Part shown: piece after piece, positions 7,743 through 16,246 of the stretch
Position numbering within the stretch: position 1 is the first letter of the stretch
Layout of the letters: every line of letters starts with the position of its first letter
Assembly (NCBI RefSeq): GCF_001399685.1
Contig: NZ_JTHN01000005.1
Span: forward strand, 1-64,000
Source of the DNA: Paenibacillus sp. A3
Lineage (GTDB): Bacteria; Bacillota; Bacilli; Paenibacillales; NBRC-103111
Length of the DNA stretch: 64,000 nucleotides
Direction of reading: 5' to 3'
Made by a program: the position numbers and the translations under genes
The notes under the pieces: generated by a model
What the model saw: only the letters and a program-made list of their open reading frames with translations
What the model was told of the DNA's origin: nothing
The model's database searches: none

Positions 7743-8930
7743 GTGAGGGAACCTTCGGTCGTCTTTCATGAAGAGCCGCTTGTGGCAAGCTATGGGCAAG
7801 CCGTATCCGGGCCGGAATGCAGGCAGCTGATCGAATTGGCCAGGCATCAGCTGGAGCCCGCCAAGGTAATCGGGGAAAAGGAAGTCGTCGCCTCCGAATT
7901 CCGAAAATCGGACTTTGCCTGGTTTCACCATGATTCGCATCCGCTCGTACGGGAAGTGTCTGAAAGGATCGCGGCTCTTGTGGGGCAGCCCCTTCATTAC
8001 GCGGAAAATCTGCAAATTGCGAGATATGGGGCTGGAGGCAAGTTCGGAGCGCATTTCGATACGTATGATCTGAATACGGTAGCCGGTAAAAAGTTCTACG
8101 ACGAAGGAGGCCAGCGTCTATATACGGCGCTCCTGTATTTAAATACCGTCGATGCCGGCGGGGAAACATATTTTCCGGAGTTGAATCTGGACATTACGCC
8201 TTCCGAAGGCACGTTGATCGTATTCGAAAACTGCAAGAAAGGTACCAACGATCGCCATCCGCTTTCTTTACACGGCTCCCGTGAGCTAAGAGAAGGGGAA
8301 AAATGGATCGCGACTTTATGGTTTCGGGAGCGGCCGCAGTACATGCCGCGGCAGACGGTGTCCGATCCGCAAAAGGCTTCTCCGTCCGTTCCAGCGATGC
8401 TGCCCCCTGCGAAGGCGGATCGACAAGGGGAAGTCAGGAAGCTGCAAGAGGTTGTTGCCGACCGGAAACAGGAGCAGCCCAGCCCGGCCGAGCCGTCCAA
8501 GCTGCAAGCCAAAGTCGTAGCGCTGGGAGGCTCCGGGAAGCGGGAAATTCAAATGCGGGGCTTCCAGGTCACAACGGATGTTCTAGCCGAAGTCGGGGAG
8601 CAGTACAACTCGGGACCCGGTCCGGCGGAGATGATGTTCGGCGCGCTGGGCAGCGGACTCGCGCAGATCGCTTTGTCGCTTGCCGCTTCCAGAGGAATAA
8701 CGCTGCAATATCTGGACGTTGAAGTCACGGGCGAGCTGACCACGGATGACGCGTGGGCTCCCCCGGCCATTCGTAACATTTCTTACAAGCTTAACATTCT
8801 GTCCCCGCATTCGACGGACGAGATTCTGAGGCTGCATAAAGCGGTTGAGAGGTCTTGTCCCAGCTTGCATCTATTGACCGATCCGCAGCCGGTTAGCGGA
8901 AGCTTCGCTCATATCAAAACAAACGGTTAG
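7743..8930 (+). CDS. Prolyl-4-hydroxylase-type 2OG-Fe(II) dioxygenase fused to an OsmC-like domain
   Basis: Residues 1 to about 200 form a P4H-alpha type dioxygenase with the iron-binding HxD (His104, Asp106 in AHFDTYD), distal His177 (SLHGS) and a basic residue for 2-oxoglutarate in the following KWIATLWFRE block. After a charged linker (about 200-260), residues 260-395 form an OsmC/Ohr-like domain (RGFQVTTDVLAEVGEQYNSG ... GPAEMMFGALGSGLAQIA ... VERSCPS). The first redox Cys of OsmC is replaced by Gly305, while the second, Cys372, remains. The domain is therefore probably not a canonical peroxidase. GTG 7743 follows GGAGGAG. The gene stands alone between terminators. Confidence 0.85.
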   Translation: MREPSVVFHEEPLVASYGQAVSGPECRQLIELARHQLEPAKVIGEKEVVASEFRKSDFAWFHHDSHPLVREVSERIAALVGQPLHYAENLQIARYGAGGKFGAHFDTYDLNTVAGKKFYDEGGQRLYTALLYLNTVDAGGETYFPELNLDITPSEGTLIVFENCKKGTNDRHPLSLHGSRELREGEKWIATLWFRERPQYMPRQTVSDPQKASPSVPAMLPPAKADRQGEVRKLQEVVADRKQEQPSPAEPSKLQAKVVALGGSGKREIQMRGFQVTTDVLAEVGEQYNSGPGPAEMMFGALGSGLAQIALSLAASRGITLQYLDVEVTGELTTDDAWAPPAIRNISYKLNILSPHSTDEILRLHKAVERSCPSLHLLTDPQPVSGSFAHIKTNG

Positions 8931-8975
8931 CAGTCTGCCGGGAAGCCTAAAGAACCAAATTTTTTTCCGCCGAAA

Positions 8976-9020
8976 AAGGCGCCAATGCGGTCGTATTCAC
9001 GACTTCTTGGCGCCTTGCTT
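8976..9020. terminator. Bidirectional terminator between convergent genes
   Basis: AAGGCGCCAA (8976-8985) and TTGGCGCCTT (9007-9016) are perfect inverted repeats, with T-rich flanks on both sides. They separate the dioxygenase-OsmC gene (+) from the fascin-like gene (-). Confidence 0.8.
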
Positions 9021-9055
9021 TATTTAATCGTCGCCTCTACGGTCAAGGATGCGGC

Positions 9056-9559
9056 TTATTGCCAGTTTTTCACTTTGAATGTTTCGAATTTGGACGGTAC
9101 GGCAACGTTAACGACAACTTTTCCGCCGCCGCCGTTAACTGCGCTGACATATTTGCCGTTGCTTAAAGCTTTGGCCTGAATCGCTTTTTCTTGAGGCGTG
9201 TTGACGACATAGGTGATGGCAACTTTCTGAGCTGTGCCGATCGTAGCGGCGTTCGCCACTACGGTGCCGTCTGCATTAAAGGAGACAAACTTGCCGTTGG
9301 TGCGGGATTTTAAGGCGAAATACTGCGCGTCCACCGGAATCAGATCAAATTTGCCCGCTTGGTCGGCCGAGCTTGCGTTGGCTGTTACACTGCCGTCTCC
9401 ATTCACTTTAATCCACGATCCATTGGCCGACTGGAAGCTGACGACAGGCGCCGCAGCGGCTTGATCTGCAGACGGAGCTGCGCTTGCGGCGAGCGAGAAG
9501 GAAAACGCCATAACGATAGCGAACAGGAAAAGCGGAACTTTTTTCAATAACATTTTCAT
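9056..9559 (-). CDS. Secreted beta-trefoil (fascin-like) protein
   Basis: 167 aa with a clear Sec signal peptide (basic start, LFAIVMAFSFSLAASA, cleavage near ASA-AP). The mature chain has three repeats of the type SWIKVNGDGSVTANASS, GKFVSFNADGTVVANAA and GKYVSAVNGGGGKVVVNVA. This is the beta-trefoil pattern of fascin-like and other carbohydrate-binding domains. It probably binds extracellular glycan; no catalytic residues are seen. An AAGGAG ribosome site precedes the ATG. Single-gene transcript ending at the bidirectional terminator. Confidence 0.8.
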   Translation of the reverse strand: MKMLLKKVPLFLFAIVMAFSFSLAASAAPSADQAAAAPVVSFQSANGSWIKVNGDGSVTANASSADQAGKFDLIPVDAQYFALKSRTNGKFVSFNADGTVVANAATIGTAQKVAITYVVNTPQEKAIQAKALSNGKYVSAVNGGGGKVVVNVAVPSKFETFKVKNWQ

Positions 9560-9632
9560 AGAATAACTCTCCTTTTGATTCTTTTTTATTCGTTTTATTG
9601 ACTTCTTCGCGCTTAGTGCCGTGCTCTTGGAG

Positions 9633-9689
9633 TTAAGGGTAATAACCCGTCGTCCTCAGACGATCCTTGCGCGGGAAAATCCGTGCCAC
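9633..9689 (-). CDS. Possible 18-residue peptide (unknown)
   Basis: On the minus strand a perfect AAGGAGG lies 8 bp before a GTG opening 18 codons (VARIFPRKDRLRTTGYYP, stop). The peptide is strongly basic, with no signal sequence. The very strong ribosome site in an otherwise empty gap is the only support. It could be a small protein, a leader peptide of the fascin-like gene downstream, or chance. A longer reading of this frame back to 9887 overlaps the next gene and is not credible. Confidence 0.3.
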   Translation of the reverse strand: MARIFPRKDRLRTTGYYP

Positions 9690-9765
9690 CTCATTCACCT
9701 CCTTTTGATGTAAATTATTACAATATATGTTATTAAAACTAATGATTAGAACTATGAAATGAAAA

Positions 9766-9812
9766 AAGATTGCCAACCCTCTGGCACGAAAGGCCGGAGG
9801 CGCGGCAATCTT
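9766..9812 (-). terminator. Intrinsic terminator for the minus-strand membrane protein
   Basis: AAGATTGCC and GGCAATCTT pair, with a T tract following on the minus strand. It lies 39 bp beyond the stop of the membrane-protein gene. Confidence 0.8.
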
Positions 9813-9850
9813 AATGACTTGGAAGCGGGCCACGACCGCGGAGGCGCTCG

Positions 9851-10333
9851 TCAGATCAGCATGCGAATGCCCGCTACGATGATACACAAGACACCATATA
9901 CCACAGTCCCTTTCAGAAAAGCAATCAAATGAAAGCGGTAATTTTTATAATCCTTCATGCCTTGTGTTCCCGGAATAACTACAAAATCCGGTGTAATCAA
10001 GCAAAAAATAACCCAGTCCAGAACGACCAGATCCACCAGGCTGACGATGGTGAACACGAGAAACGGATGCAGAAAAGTGTGAATGAAGCTGATTTCATCG
10101 TAGTACAGCGTCGAGATAAACGGTGCGATGACGAGCAGTGCGGCAAACGGCGTCCCGATCGCTTTGGACAGTTTCGTTTCTTTGGGCGTTTTCGGGGGGA
10201 CAGAGAGCCGAATGCTTTGGGGATAATCGTTTAACAGCAGCCGCGGGTTATAAACCAGCATTCCCAGAATAACGAAGCAAAAAAATACGGACAGCAGCAT
10301 TCCTTCGATGAAAATCTGCGCAAAATTCAGCAT
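9851..10333 (-). CDS. Conserved four-helix membrane protein, unknown function
   Basis: 160 aa with four predicted membrane helices: residues 5-27, 62-82, about 90-112, and 135-157. It is rich in aromatic and aliphatic residues. No catalytic motif is recognised. ATG 10333 has an AGGAGGT ribosome site. It is transcribed alone on the minus strand, divergent from the superoxide dismutase gene. The N-terminal half has a proline- and lysine-rich cytoplasmic loop ([13 protein letters not shown]). Confidence 0.65.
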   Translation of the reverse strand: MLNFAQIFIEGMLLSVFFCFVILGMLVYNPRLLLNDYPQSIRLSVPPKTPKETKLSKAIGTPFAALLVIAPFISTLYYDEISFIHTFLHPFLVFTIVSLVDLVVLDWVIFCLITPDFVVIPGTQGMKDYKNYRFHLIAFLKGTVVYGVLCIIVAGIRMLI

Positions 10334-10571
10334 AAGCGCCTACCTCCTGTGCCACGTGCATGAAGCCCGTCGTTCTGTAGCCATCGTATTACTTGGGGCA
10401 ACGGATTATTCCTGCGGATTGCAGCATAAGAAAGCCGGGAGAAGAAACGTTTTTTTTTTAAAAAAGTTTCCTCAGGTAAAAATTATTGTCTATATACAAA
10501 AATGTTCTTATCGTGTAAACTTGGGAGGTACCAACCATTGGAAAAAGAGATTGCCGAAAGGAGATTGTCGA

Positions 10572-11186
10572 ATGGAACAATTTACTTTGCCGGAGCTGCC
10601 TTACGGATATGACGAGCTGGAGCCTTATCTGGATGCCAGGACGATGGAAATTCATCATAGCAAGCATCATGCAACTTATGTAGCGAATTTAAACAAGGCG
10701 CTGGAGAGCTATCCGCAGTTTAAAAATGCAACCGTTGAAGAACTGATCGGCAATCTGAACGATGTGCCGGAGGATATTCGGATGGCCGTCCGGAATCACG
10801 GGGGCGGGCATTACGGTCATAGCTTGTACTGGTCTATCATGAGTCCTAACGGGGGCGGAGCGCCTTACGGAGATATTGCGAAGGGGATCGAGAAGCATTT
10901 CGGCAGCTTCGAGCAGATGAAGGACGAGCTGACGAAAGCGGCAATCAGCCGTTTCGGATCGGGTTGGGGATGGCTTGTTGTCGATGGAGATAAACTGGAA
11001 GTGACCAGTACGCCGAATCAGGACACTCCTTTTATGGAGAAGAAAACCCCGATTCTGGTCGTCGATGTGTGGGAGCATGCCTATTATTTGCAGTATCAGA
11101 ACAAGAGGCCGGACTTCGTGTCTTCCTGGTGGAATGTCGTCAACTGGGAAGAGGTCAACCGCCGATATAACGAAGCGATCCGTTAA
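10572..11186 (+). CDS. sodA: Superoxide dismutase, Mn/Fe family
   Basis: 204 aa and full length. The metal ligands are visible: His28 in MEIHHSKHH, the His of GHSLYWS, and Asp and His in [10 protein letters not shown]. The NQDTP block typical of Mn-type enzymes is present (TPNQDTPFM), as is FGSGWGWLV. It converts superoxide to H2O2 and O2 in the cytoplasm. ATG 10572 follows AAAGGAG. The 240 bp upstream hold an A/T-rich promoter region but no operator I can name. The next gene, an AraC regulator, starts 42 bp after it and may be cotranscribed. Confidence 0.95.
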   Translation: MEQFTLPELPYGYDELEPYLDARTMEIHHSKHHATYVANLNKALESYPQFKNATVEELIGNLNDVPEDIRMAVRNHGGGHYGHSLYWSIMSPNGGGAPYGDIAKGIEKHFGSFEQMKDELTKAAISRFGSGWGWLVVDGDKLEVTSTPNQDTPFMEKKTPILVVDVWEHAYYLQYQNKRPDFVSSWWNVVNWEEVNRRYNEAIR

Positions 11187-11228
11187 ATAGCGGTCTTGGC
11201 CGGGGCAGGAATGGACAGGGAGGTCCGC

Positions 11229-12197
11229 ATGATGAAGCTGCAAGTACATTCCAAAGGCCTGGGAGACATCTTCGAGGCGATATCCGACCTCGCCCGTTCG
11301 TCATACGAACAAGAGCCGTCCCAGCAAGCGTATTCGGTGCCCGCTGCAAAAGGCATGGTCAATTTGCGGCGGATTCGCTTGAGAGAAGGCATGGAGCTCA
11401 ACTGGTTCGATGCGAGCTTTCAAGAGCCTGTCACCCTGGATGTCGGAGTCGATTATCCGCATTTGGAGATCGCTTATACGCTGTCCGGCCAAGGCTGCTG
11501 GGAAGCCGACGGTAACGCCGGAAGCTACGGCTTATCTCCGGGCCTCTCCACGTTCGTCTATATCGAGGATAAGAAGATGCATACGGAGCTGATGCCCAAA
11601 GACGATTTCTTGCATATGGAGCTTCGCATCGATCCCCGGCATTTTGGAGAAACGCTGCTTCCCGAGCTTTCCCGCTTGTCGGATAACCGGTTCTACTGCA
11701 GACAAATCGCCGGCGCACCGCAGACTTCGCTCATCGTGGAGCAAATGAGCAAGTGCCCGTATAGCGGAGCGCTTCGCAACCTTTATCTGGAGGGGAAAGC
11801 GTTCGAGCTGCTGGCCTTTCATCTGGACTCGGCGACAGAGGGGACGGCGAGGCATCAGGGGGAATCGAAGCTGAAGGCGGACGATATCCGGTGCCTGTAC
11901 TTGGCCAAGGACATTTTGTCCCGCACGTGGAGAGAGCCTCCCGGTCTGCTTCAGCTCGCGCGAATGGCCGGTCTCAACGATTACAAGCTTAAGCTCGGCT
12001 TCAAAGAGCTGTTCGGCACGACGGTATTCGGCTATGTGCGCGCACTGCGGATGAATGAAGCGCGCAGCCTGCTGGAGCAGGGAAAAGTCAATGTCAGCGA
12101 AGCGGCAGGGATGGTCGGGTACCATAATTTAAGTCATTTCTCGCAGCTGTTCCGCAAAACGTTCGGCTACAACCCGAGCGAGATCCGCAAATCTTAA
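11229..12197 (+). CDS. AraC-family transcriptional regulator, PchR-like
   Basis: About 322 aa. The C-terminal 90 residues hold two HTH motifs of the AraC family: LARMAGLNDYKLKLGFKELF then VSEAAGMVGYHNLSHFSQLF. The KLKLGFKELFGTTVFGYVR stretch is close to the PchR/YbtA type, which senses siderophores. The N-terminal ~230 residues are a ligand-binding cupin-like region. ATG 11229 has an AGGGAGG ribosome site; ATG 11232 is possible. Its location after sodA is consistent with iron or oxidative-stress control, but no siderophore genes are nearby. Confidence 0.85.
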   Translation: MMKLQVHSKGLGDIFEAISDLARSSYEQEPSQQAYSVPAAKGMVNLRRIRLREGMELNWFDASFQEPVTLDVGVDYPHLEIAYTLSGQGCWEADGNAGSYGLSPGLSTFVYIEDKKMHTELMPKDDFLHMELRIDPRHFGETLLPELSRLSDNRFYCRQIAGAPQTSLIVEQMSKCPYSGALRNLYLEGKAFELLAFHLDSATEGTARHQGESKLKADDIRCLYLAKDILSRTWREPPGLLQLARMAGLNDYKLKLGFKELFGTTVFGYVRALRMNEARSLLEQGKVNVSEAAGMVGYHNLSHFSQLFRKTFGYNPSEIRKS

Positions 12198-12206
12198 GAC
12201 CTGCGT

Positions 12207-12250
12207 AACAAGCAGCCAGCCTCTATGGAGGTTGAGCTGCTTGTTTGTTT
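12207..12250 (+). terminator. Intrinsic terminator after the AraC regulator
   Basis: AACAAGCAGC and GCTGCTTGTT pair as perfect arms (with an inner AGCCTC/GAGG helix) and a T-rich tail. It isolates the toxin island promoter from the upstream genes. Confidence 0.85.
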
Positions 12251-12317
12251 TGGCTGCCGTCTGCGGGCTCAAAATTGTGAGTATTAACACACTTATGGAA
12301 AAATTACTAAAAATATC

Positions 12318-12345
12318 TAAAAATCTCAATCGTTCTGTCCGATAT
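12318..12345 (+). promoter_or_regulatory. Possible sigma-D (motility-type) promoter of the VgrG/RHS operon
   Basis: TAAA, 16 bp, TCCGATAT. The sigma-D/FliA consensus is TAAA-N15-GCCGATAT, so the -10 element matches 7 of 8. It lies about 88 bp before the first gene of the toxin operon, just after a terminator. A sigma-A reading (TATACA at 12343) is also possible, though its -35 is weak. Confidence 0.35.
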
Positions 12346-12432
12346 ACAATGAAAAGTGTAATCTGGAATGAATTTGCAGAAAAATCAAAGATTCCGCGGA
12401 TCATGGTGACGGAACGAAAGGCAGGATGAACG

Positions 12433-13065
12433 ATGGAGCATATGGACGAGCAGTGGCTGCAGCTGATAGGCAAGCAGGAGCAGGAAGAACGGCAGAAGGC
12501 GCTGAAGTCGGCATTGGAGGCTGACAATGTCAGCCGGGCGATTCAAGCGGGGGAGCTTGTGCTGGGCGACGAGACGATCACGTTTTCCAGAACGGAAGTG
12601 ATGCCCGGACAGGTGTACATGTTTGTACCGGATTCCTTCGAGCCTATGCCGGAGGATTACGCCAGGATCAAATATCCGGCCGACCGCCGGCCGAAGCTGA
12701 TCTATACCGACCCGACGCTGGAGATTAACCTGACGGTCAATCCGACGGCCAACCGGATGGTGAACGACGAGATGGACACGTTCGTCAAGGATCTCAGCTT
12801 CATGATCCGGCGGATGCAGCCGAATGCCAAATGGATCGGCGAAGGCGTCCGCGAGGCCGGCGGCCGCAAGATGGGCTTTTACGAATTTTCCGTGCCGGTG
12901 CTGGACGGGGTCATGTATAACGGCATCTTTTTCATTGAACTGGATGGAAAAGGCGTCTTTTTTGGCTTGAACTGCATGGAGAAATATACGGAGCAATGGC
13001 GCCCGATTGCCCACGGCATTATGGACGCCTTGCAAATCAATCCGAAGCGGGAAGGAGAGGAATAA
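12433..13065 (+). CDS. DcrB/PsbP-like (DUF1795-type) protein of a VgrG locus
   Basis: 210 aa. A charged helical N-terminus (about 1-40) is followed by an alpha/beta domain (KLIYTDPTLEINLTVNPTANRMVN ... GRKMGFYEFSVPVLDGVMYNGIFFIELDGKGVFFGLNC). The pattern is that of DcrB-like proteins found beside VgrG, PAAR and RHS genes, where they are thought to act as chaperones or adaptors of toxin loading. No signal peptide, so it is cytoplasmic. It is first gene of the operon, 3 bp before the VgrG-like gene. Confidence 0.6.
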   Translation: MEHMDEQWLQLIGKQEQEERQKALKSALEADNVSRAIQAGELVLGDETITFSRTEVMPGQVYMFVPDSFEPMPEDYARIKYPADRRPKLIYTDPTLEINLTVNPTANRMVNDEMDTFVKDLSFMIRRMQPNAKWIGEGVREAGGRKMGFYEFSVPVLDGVMYNGIFFIELDGKGVFFGLNCMEKYTEQWRPIAHGIMDALQINPKREGEE

Positions 13066-13068
13066 AGG

Positions 13069-14541
13069 GTGGCAGAACGGTCATATGCGACTTATCAGGA
13101 TCTGGAAGTTACGCCTTTTACGTTCGAATCGATCCAGGAGCTGGCGATCGTCAAGCAAATTAACGAGCATGCCACGCTTCGCTTGACCGGCATCGTCCCG
13201 GAAGAGCTGAAAACCAGCTACATGGAGATGAACCATGCCCGGACGAATATCGCCGTTACCCAAAAGACCGAGCAGGGCGGAAAAGTCCACCTGTTTCAAG
13301 GCATGATTATGAACATGCAAATCCATCAGGTGCGGGACATTTACCAGCTGGAGCTGGAAGCCGTATCGCTGTCGTACCAGTTCGATGTGACGCGCAAGGA
13401 CCGCACGTTTCAGGACGCGGGAATGGCCTACTCGCAGCTGGTGGATCAGGTCGTGCAGGACTATGACGGCGCGGATGTGATGGATGCGGCCTCGAACGGC
13501 GCAGCGATCGGCCGAGTCGTTCTGCAGTACCGGGAGACGGACTGGGAATTGCTGAAACGGTTAGCTTCCCATTTCCACACCGGGCTGGTGCCTGCGGTCG
13601 CATTCGACACCCCCAGAGTCCATTTCGGCGTTCCGGACCTCGGCTTCAAAGGGGAAGTGAACGCTTATCATTACCGGGTGCACAAACGGATGGAGCTGTA
13701 CCAGCAATCGGTGCAAGGGCTGATTCCGGAATTAAGCGAGAGCGATTGCATCTTTTATGAAGTGGAAACCGACCAAGTGTTCGAGATTGGCATGGAAGTG
13801 ACGTTTGACCGGCAGCGGCTCGTCGTCTACGAGGTCCGGGTGAGCATGCTCGACGGACTTTTGAAATATAAGTACCTGTTAACTACGCGTCCGGGTCTAA
13901 GCGTGCGGAAGCAGTACAACATGGCCATCGTCGGGGCGTCGCTGCAAGGGAAAGTAATTGCGGTGACCAAAGACAAAATCAAAGCGCATTTAAACATCGA
14001 TCCGGCGCAGGACGTAGGCAAAGCGTTCTGGTTCCCTTACTCGACGATCTATGCTTCCGAGGACAATGCCGGCTGGTATTGCATGCCCGAAAACGGGGAC
14101 GATGTGCGCATTTATTTTCCAACGCACAAGGAAGAGGACGCGATTGCGGTCAGCTCCGTGCCGAAGCCCGAGGCGGGCGCCGCAGGCGGCGGTGGAGCGG
14201 TAGGAGGCGGAGCGTCGGGGGCGTCCGGCGGTGGCGGAAGCGATCCGATGGAAGACCCGAGCATCAAAACGATCAAGACCAAGAACGGCAAAATGATCGT
14301 GCTGGCCCCCGACCACATTCTCATCACAGGCGACGGCGTGTCGATCACGCTCAGCGATGCGGACGGCATCTCGATTGTCAGCAGCAAAAACGTGACGGTG
14401 AAAGCGACCGAAGAAGTGACGATGACCTCGAAAAAAATAACGATTTCCGCTCAGGAAAAAATCGAGTTAACCTGCAAGGCCAGCTCCGTCGTGCTGGAAG
14501 ACCGCGTCGATGTGAAAGGCACCCAGGTTCACAACAACTAA
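13069..14541 (+). CDS. VgrG/Pvc8-like contractile-injection spike protein
   Basis: 490 aa. The N-terminal ~280 residues resemble the gpD/gp27-type half of VgrG (VTPFTFESIQELAIVKQINEHATL ... LQYRETDWELLKRLASHFHTG). An OB-fold gp5-like region follows (GKVIAVTKDKIKAHLNID). Then a Gly-rich linker (about 365-395) leads to beta-helix-like repeats (KMIVLAPDHILITGDGVSIT ... VTVKATEEVTMTSKKITISA). VgrG trimers form the piercing spike of type VI and related contractile systems. GTG 13069 follows AAGGAGAGG. The same N-terminal architecture recurs in the VgrG-RHS fusion downstream. Confidence 0.85.
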   Translation: MAERSYATYQDLEVTPFTFESIQELAIVKQINEHATLRLTGIVPEELKTSYMEMNHARTNIAVTQKTEQGGKVHLFQGMIMNMQIHQVRDIYQLELEAVSLSYQFDVTRKDRTFQDAGMAYSQLVDQVVQDYDGADVMDAASNGAAIGRVVLQYRETDWELLKRLASHFHTGLVPAVAFDTPRVHFGVPDLGFKGEVNAYHYRVHKRMELYQQSVQGLIPELSESDCIFYEVETDQVFEIGMEVTFDRQRLVVYEVRVSMLDGLLKYKYLLTTRPGLSVRKQYNMAIVGASLQGKVIAVTKDKIKAHLNIDPAQDVGKAFWFPYSTIYASEDNAGWYCMPENGDDVRIYFPTHKEEDAIAVSSVPKPEAGAAGGGGAVGGGASGASGGGGSDPMEDPSIKTIKTKNGKMIVLAPDHILITGDGVSITLSDADGISIVSSKNVTVKATEEVTMTSKKITISAQEKIELTCKASSVVLEDRVDVKGTQVHNN

Positions 14542-14589
14542 CGAAGCGCACGGTTGCGCGAGCGGACAAACGCCGGGGAGGAGAAACGA

Positions 14590-15720
14590 TTGCAGCATGA
14601 ACCGTTAGAACGATGGCTAACGCAGGAGGTCGCGCCGCAGCAGGAGGCCTTGATCAAGCGCATGGGCGCGGAGGTCCGGGAACAGGCTGAAGCCCGCATT
14701 CGGGAGTGGATCGAACCGTTCCGCAAGCTTTGCCTCCGTATCCATGCGATGCAAGAGGCCGGTGACAAGCGTCCCATAGCCTATATCCACGTCTCTTATT
14801 TGCGCTCGTGGCTTGGACAAGGAAAGCTTATGTGCAGTCTGGAAGCGTACGACGATACCTGGTATTTGGACCGGAATGCTTGCATGGAACTGCAAGAGCT
14901 GCCATGGCTGTATGATCATTTGGAAAGGTACCGGAAAAACATAGACGAGGCGCGCAAAAGCTATGGCACCGACATTTTGCCCTTGGAAAGCGACCGCATA
15001 TGGATGGAGGACGTGTCTATCGCCGGCCATTATGTCGTCAGCCTCGTCCGGGCGGCCGCTACGCGTATTGTGGAGCTGCCGGAGTTTCAACGGATCCAGC
15101 GGGCCGATACGTTCCGCATCCGCGCGGGCGAGTACCTCGATTTGAGCGAGGAAGTGTGGGTGGAAGTGCGCGAGGAAAAGGATGCGGCGGCGATCCGCGC
15201 TTCGCTGGAGCGGCAGGACGGCACGCTTTTCCGCTATCAGGATTGGCGTAAACTGGATTTGAGCGGCGGCCGCTACGAAGGGGCCGATGTGGCTTACAGC
15301 CATCTGACCAGCTCCAATCTGACGGGAAGCCGCTTGAACAAAAGCGTCTGCGTGGGGGTTGATTTCAGCGGCAGCCGCATGCGGGACGTCGATCTTAGCC
15401 AAAGCGTGCTGTATGACGCCAACTTTAGCCATTGCGACCTGCAGGGGGCGAACTTTCAGGAAGCCGTCGGCGGCGAGCCGCTTATTCATGAAGGACAGGT
15501 CATGGGCACCTTCGGCGTCAGTTTTGCCGGAGCGAATCTGCAAGGGGCGAACCTGATGTTTGCGGACTTGGAGCACGCGGACTTTCGAGGGACCAATCTG
15601 CGGGAAGCCAGGATCATCCTGCAGGAGGCGAACAAGTTTGCGCTTAGCGAGGAGCAGAAGCGGCAGGTGCGATGGATGGAGGAAGACGAGACAGGGCGGC
15701 TGGTTGAGGTTCGGAACTAG
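14590..15720 (+). CDS. Pentapeptide-repeat protein of the VgrG locus
   Basis: 376 aa from TTG 14590, which has GGGGAGGAG 7 bp upstream; an in-frame start at 14554 lacks such a site. The first ~225 residues are a helical domain I do not recognise. Residues ~230-360 hold pentapeptide repeats of the A(D/N)LXX type (LTSSNLTGSRL ... DLSQSVLYDANFSHCDLQGANF ... ANLQGANLMFADLEHADFRGTNL), which form a right-handed square beta-helix. Pentapeptide proteins are frequent in VgrG operons as effectors or adaptors. Its role here is not shown. Confidence 0.75.
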   Translation: MQHEPLERWLTQEVAPQQEALIKRMGAEVREQAEARIREWIEPFRKLCLRIHAMQEAGDKRPIAYIHVSYLRSWLGQGKLMCSLEAYDDTWYLDRNACMELQELPWLYDHLERYRKNIDEARKSYGTDILPLESDRIWMEDVSIAGHYVVSLVRAAATRIVELPEFQRIQRADTFRIRAGEYLDLSEEVWVEVREEKDAAAIRASLERQDGTLFRYQDWRKLDLSGGRYEGADVAYSHLTSSNLTGSRLNKSVCVGVDFSGSRMRDVDLSQSVLYDANFSHCDLQGANFQEAVGGEPLIHEGQVMGTFGVSFAGANLQGANLMFADLEHADFRGTNLREARIILQEANKFALSEEQKRQVRWMEEDETGRLVEVRN

Positions 15721-15747
15721 AGCCATCGGGGAGGACAGAACGGGCAC

Positions 15748-16239
15748 ATGTACTATTTTCGTTTGCAGCAGGACAAGCGGTTCATCGACGGGTTAAGGCT
15801 GGAGCAGGTCAGCCGGGATATGGAGGTTAAGGAGCGGAACATCGTGTTTGTGAAAGAGGACGGGGACATGCCGGTTTACCTCGACTTCATCGACCATCCG
15901 CGCCGGCTCGTATCGGACCGGCTAAAAGCGCTGCTTGAGAAATACGACGACCGGCTGCGGTTTCAATCCGCCATCGTGACCGGGCGAAGTACGCAGCGCC
16001 AAGACATTTATTGGTTTATGGAGCCAGGCGAGCTGGATTGTTTATCCGGGAAGACGCAGGTGGACGCCGGCGGGACTTGCCGCCGCTTGGTGCTGTCGGC
16101 GTCAAACGTGCGGCGGGAACGTGTTTTTCGCGTGGCGGGCTTGCGGGAGGATGTGCTGATCGTCCGGCTGGACATCGCGGAAAGCTTGCTCAGACGGGCG
16201 TTTACGGGGCTTCATCTGACCCCGGTGGAGTTGGATTAG
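15748..16239 (+). CDS. Imm11-like (DUF1629-type) protein
   Basis: 163 aa, small and cytoplasmic. The C-terminus (RVFRVAGLREDVLIVRLDIAE then SLLRRAFTGLHLTPVELD) has the pattern of Imm11/DUF1629 proteins, often encoded beside polymorphic toxins as immunity proteins. Other parts are not recognised. GGGGAGGA lies 12 bp before ATG 15748, a slightly long spacing. It sits between the pentapeptide gene and the DUF4280 gene, and it is GC-rich like them. It may thus belong to the conserved delivery operon rather than to one toxin. Confidence 0.5.
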   Translation: MYYFRLQQDKRFIDGLRLEQVSRDMEVKERNIVFVKEDGDMPVYLDFIDHPRRLVSDRLKALLEKYDDRLRFQSAIVTGRSTQRQDIYWFMEPGELDCLSGKTQVDAGGTCRRLVLSASNVRRERVFRVAGLREDVLIVRLDIAESLLRRAFTGLHLTPVELD

Positions 16240-16246
16240 GGGAGTG

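Noticed and set aside
9690-9887. Longer minus-strand reading upstream of the 18-codon peptide
   Set aside because: It runs through the terminator at 9766-9812 and into the membrane-protein gene; only the last 18 codons have a ribosome site.
14161-14250. Possible repeat or mini-satellite in the VgrG-like gene
   Set aside because: It is a Gly/Ala-rich linker encoded by GGC/GGA codons, not a tandem DNA repeat of interest.
14617-15747. 376-codon minus-strand open frame
   Set aside because: Mirror of the pentapeptide-repeat gene, whose repeats are clear on the plus strand.
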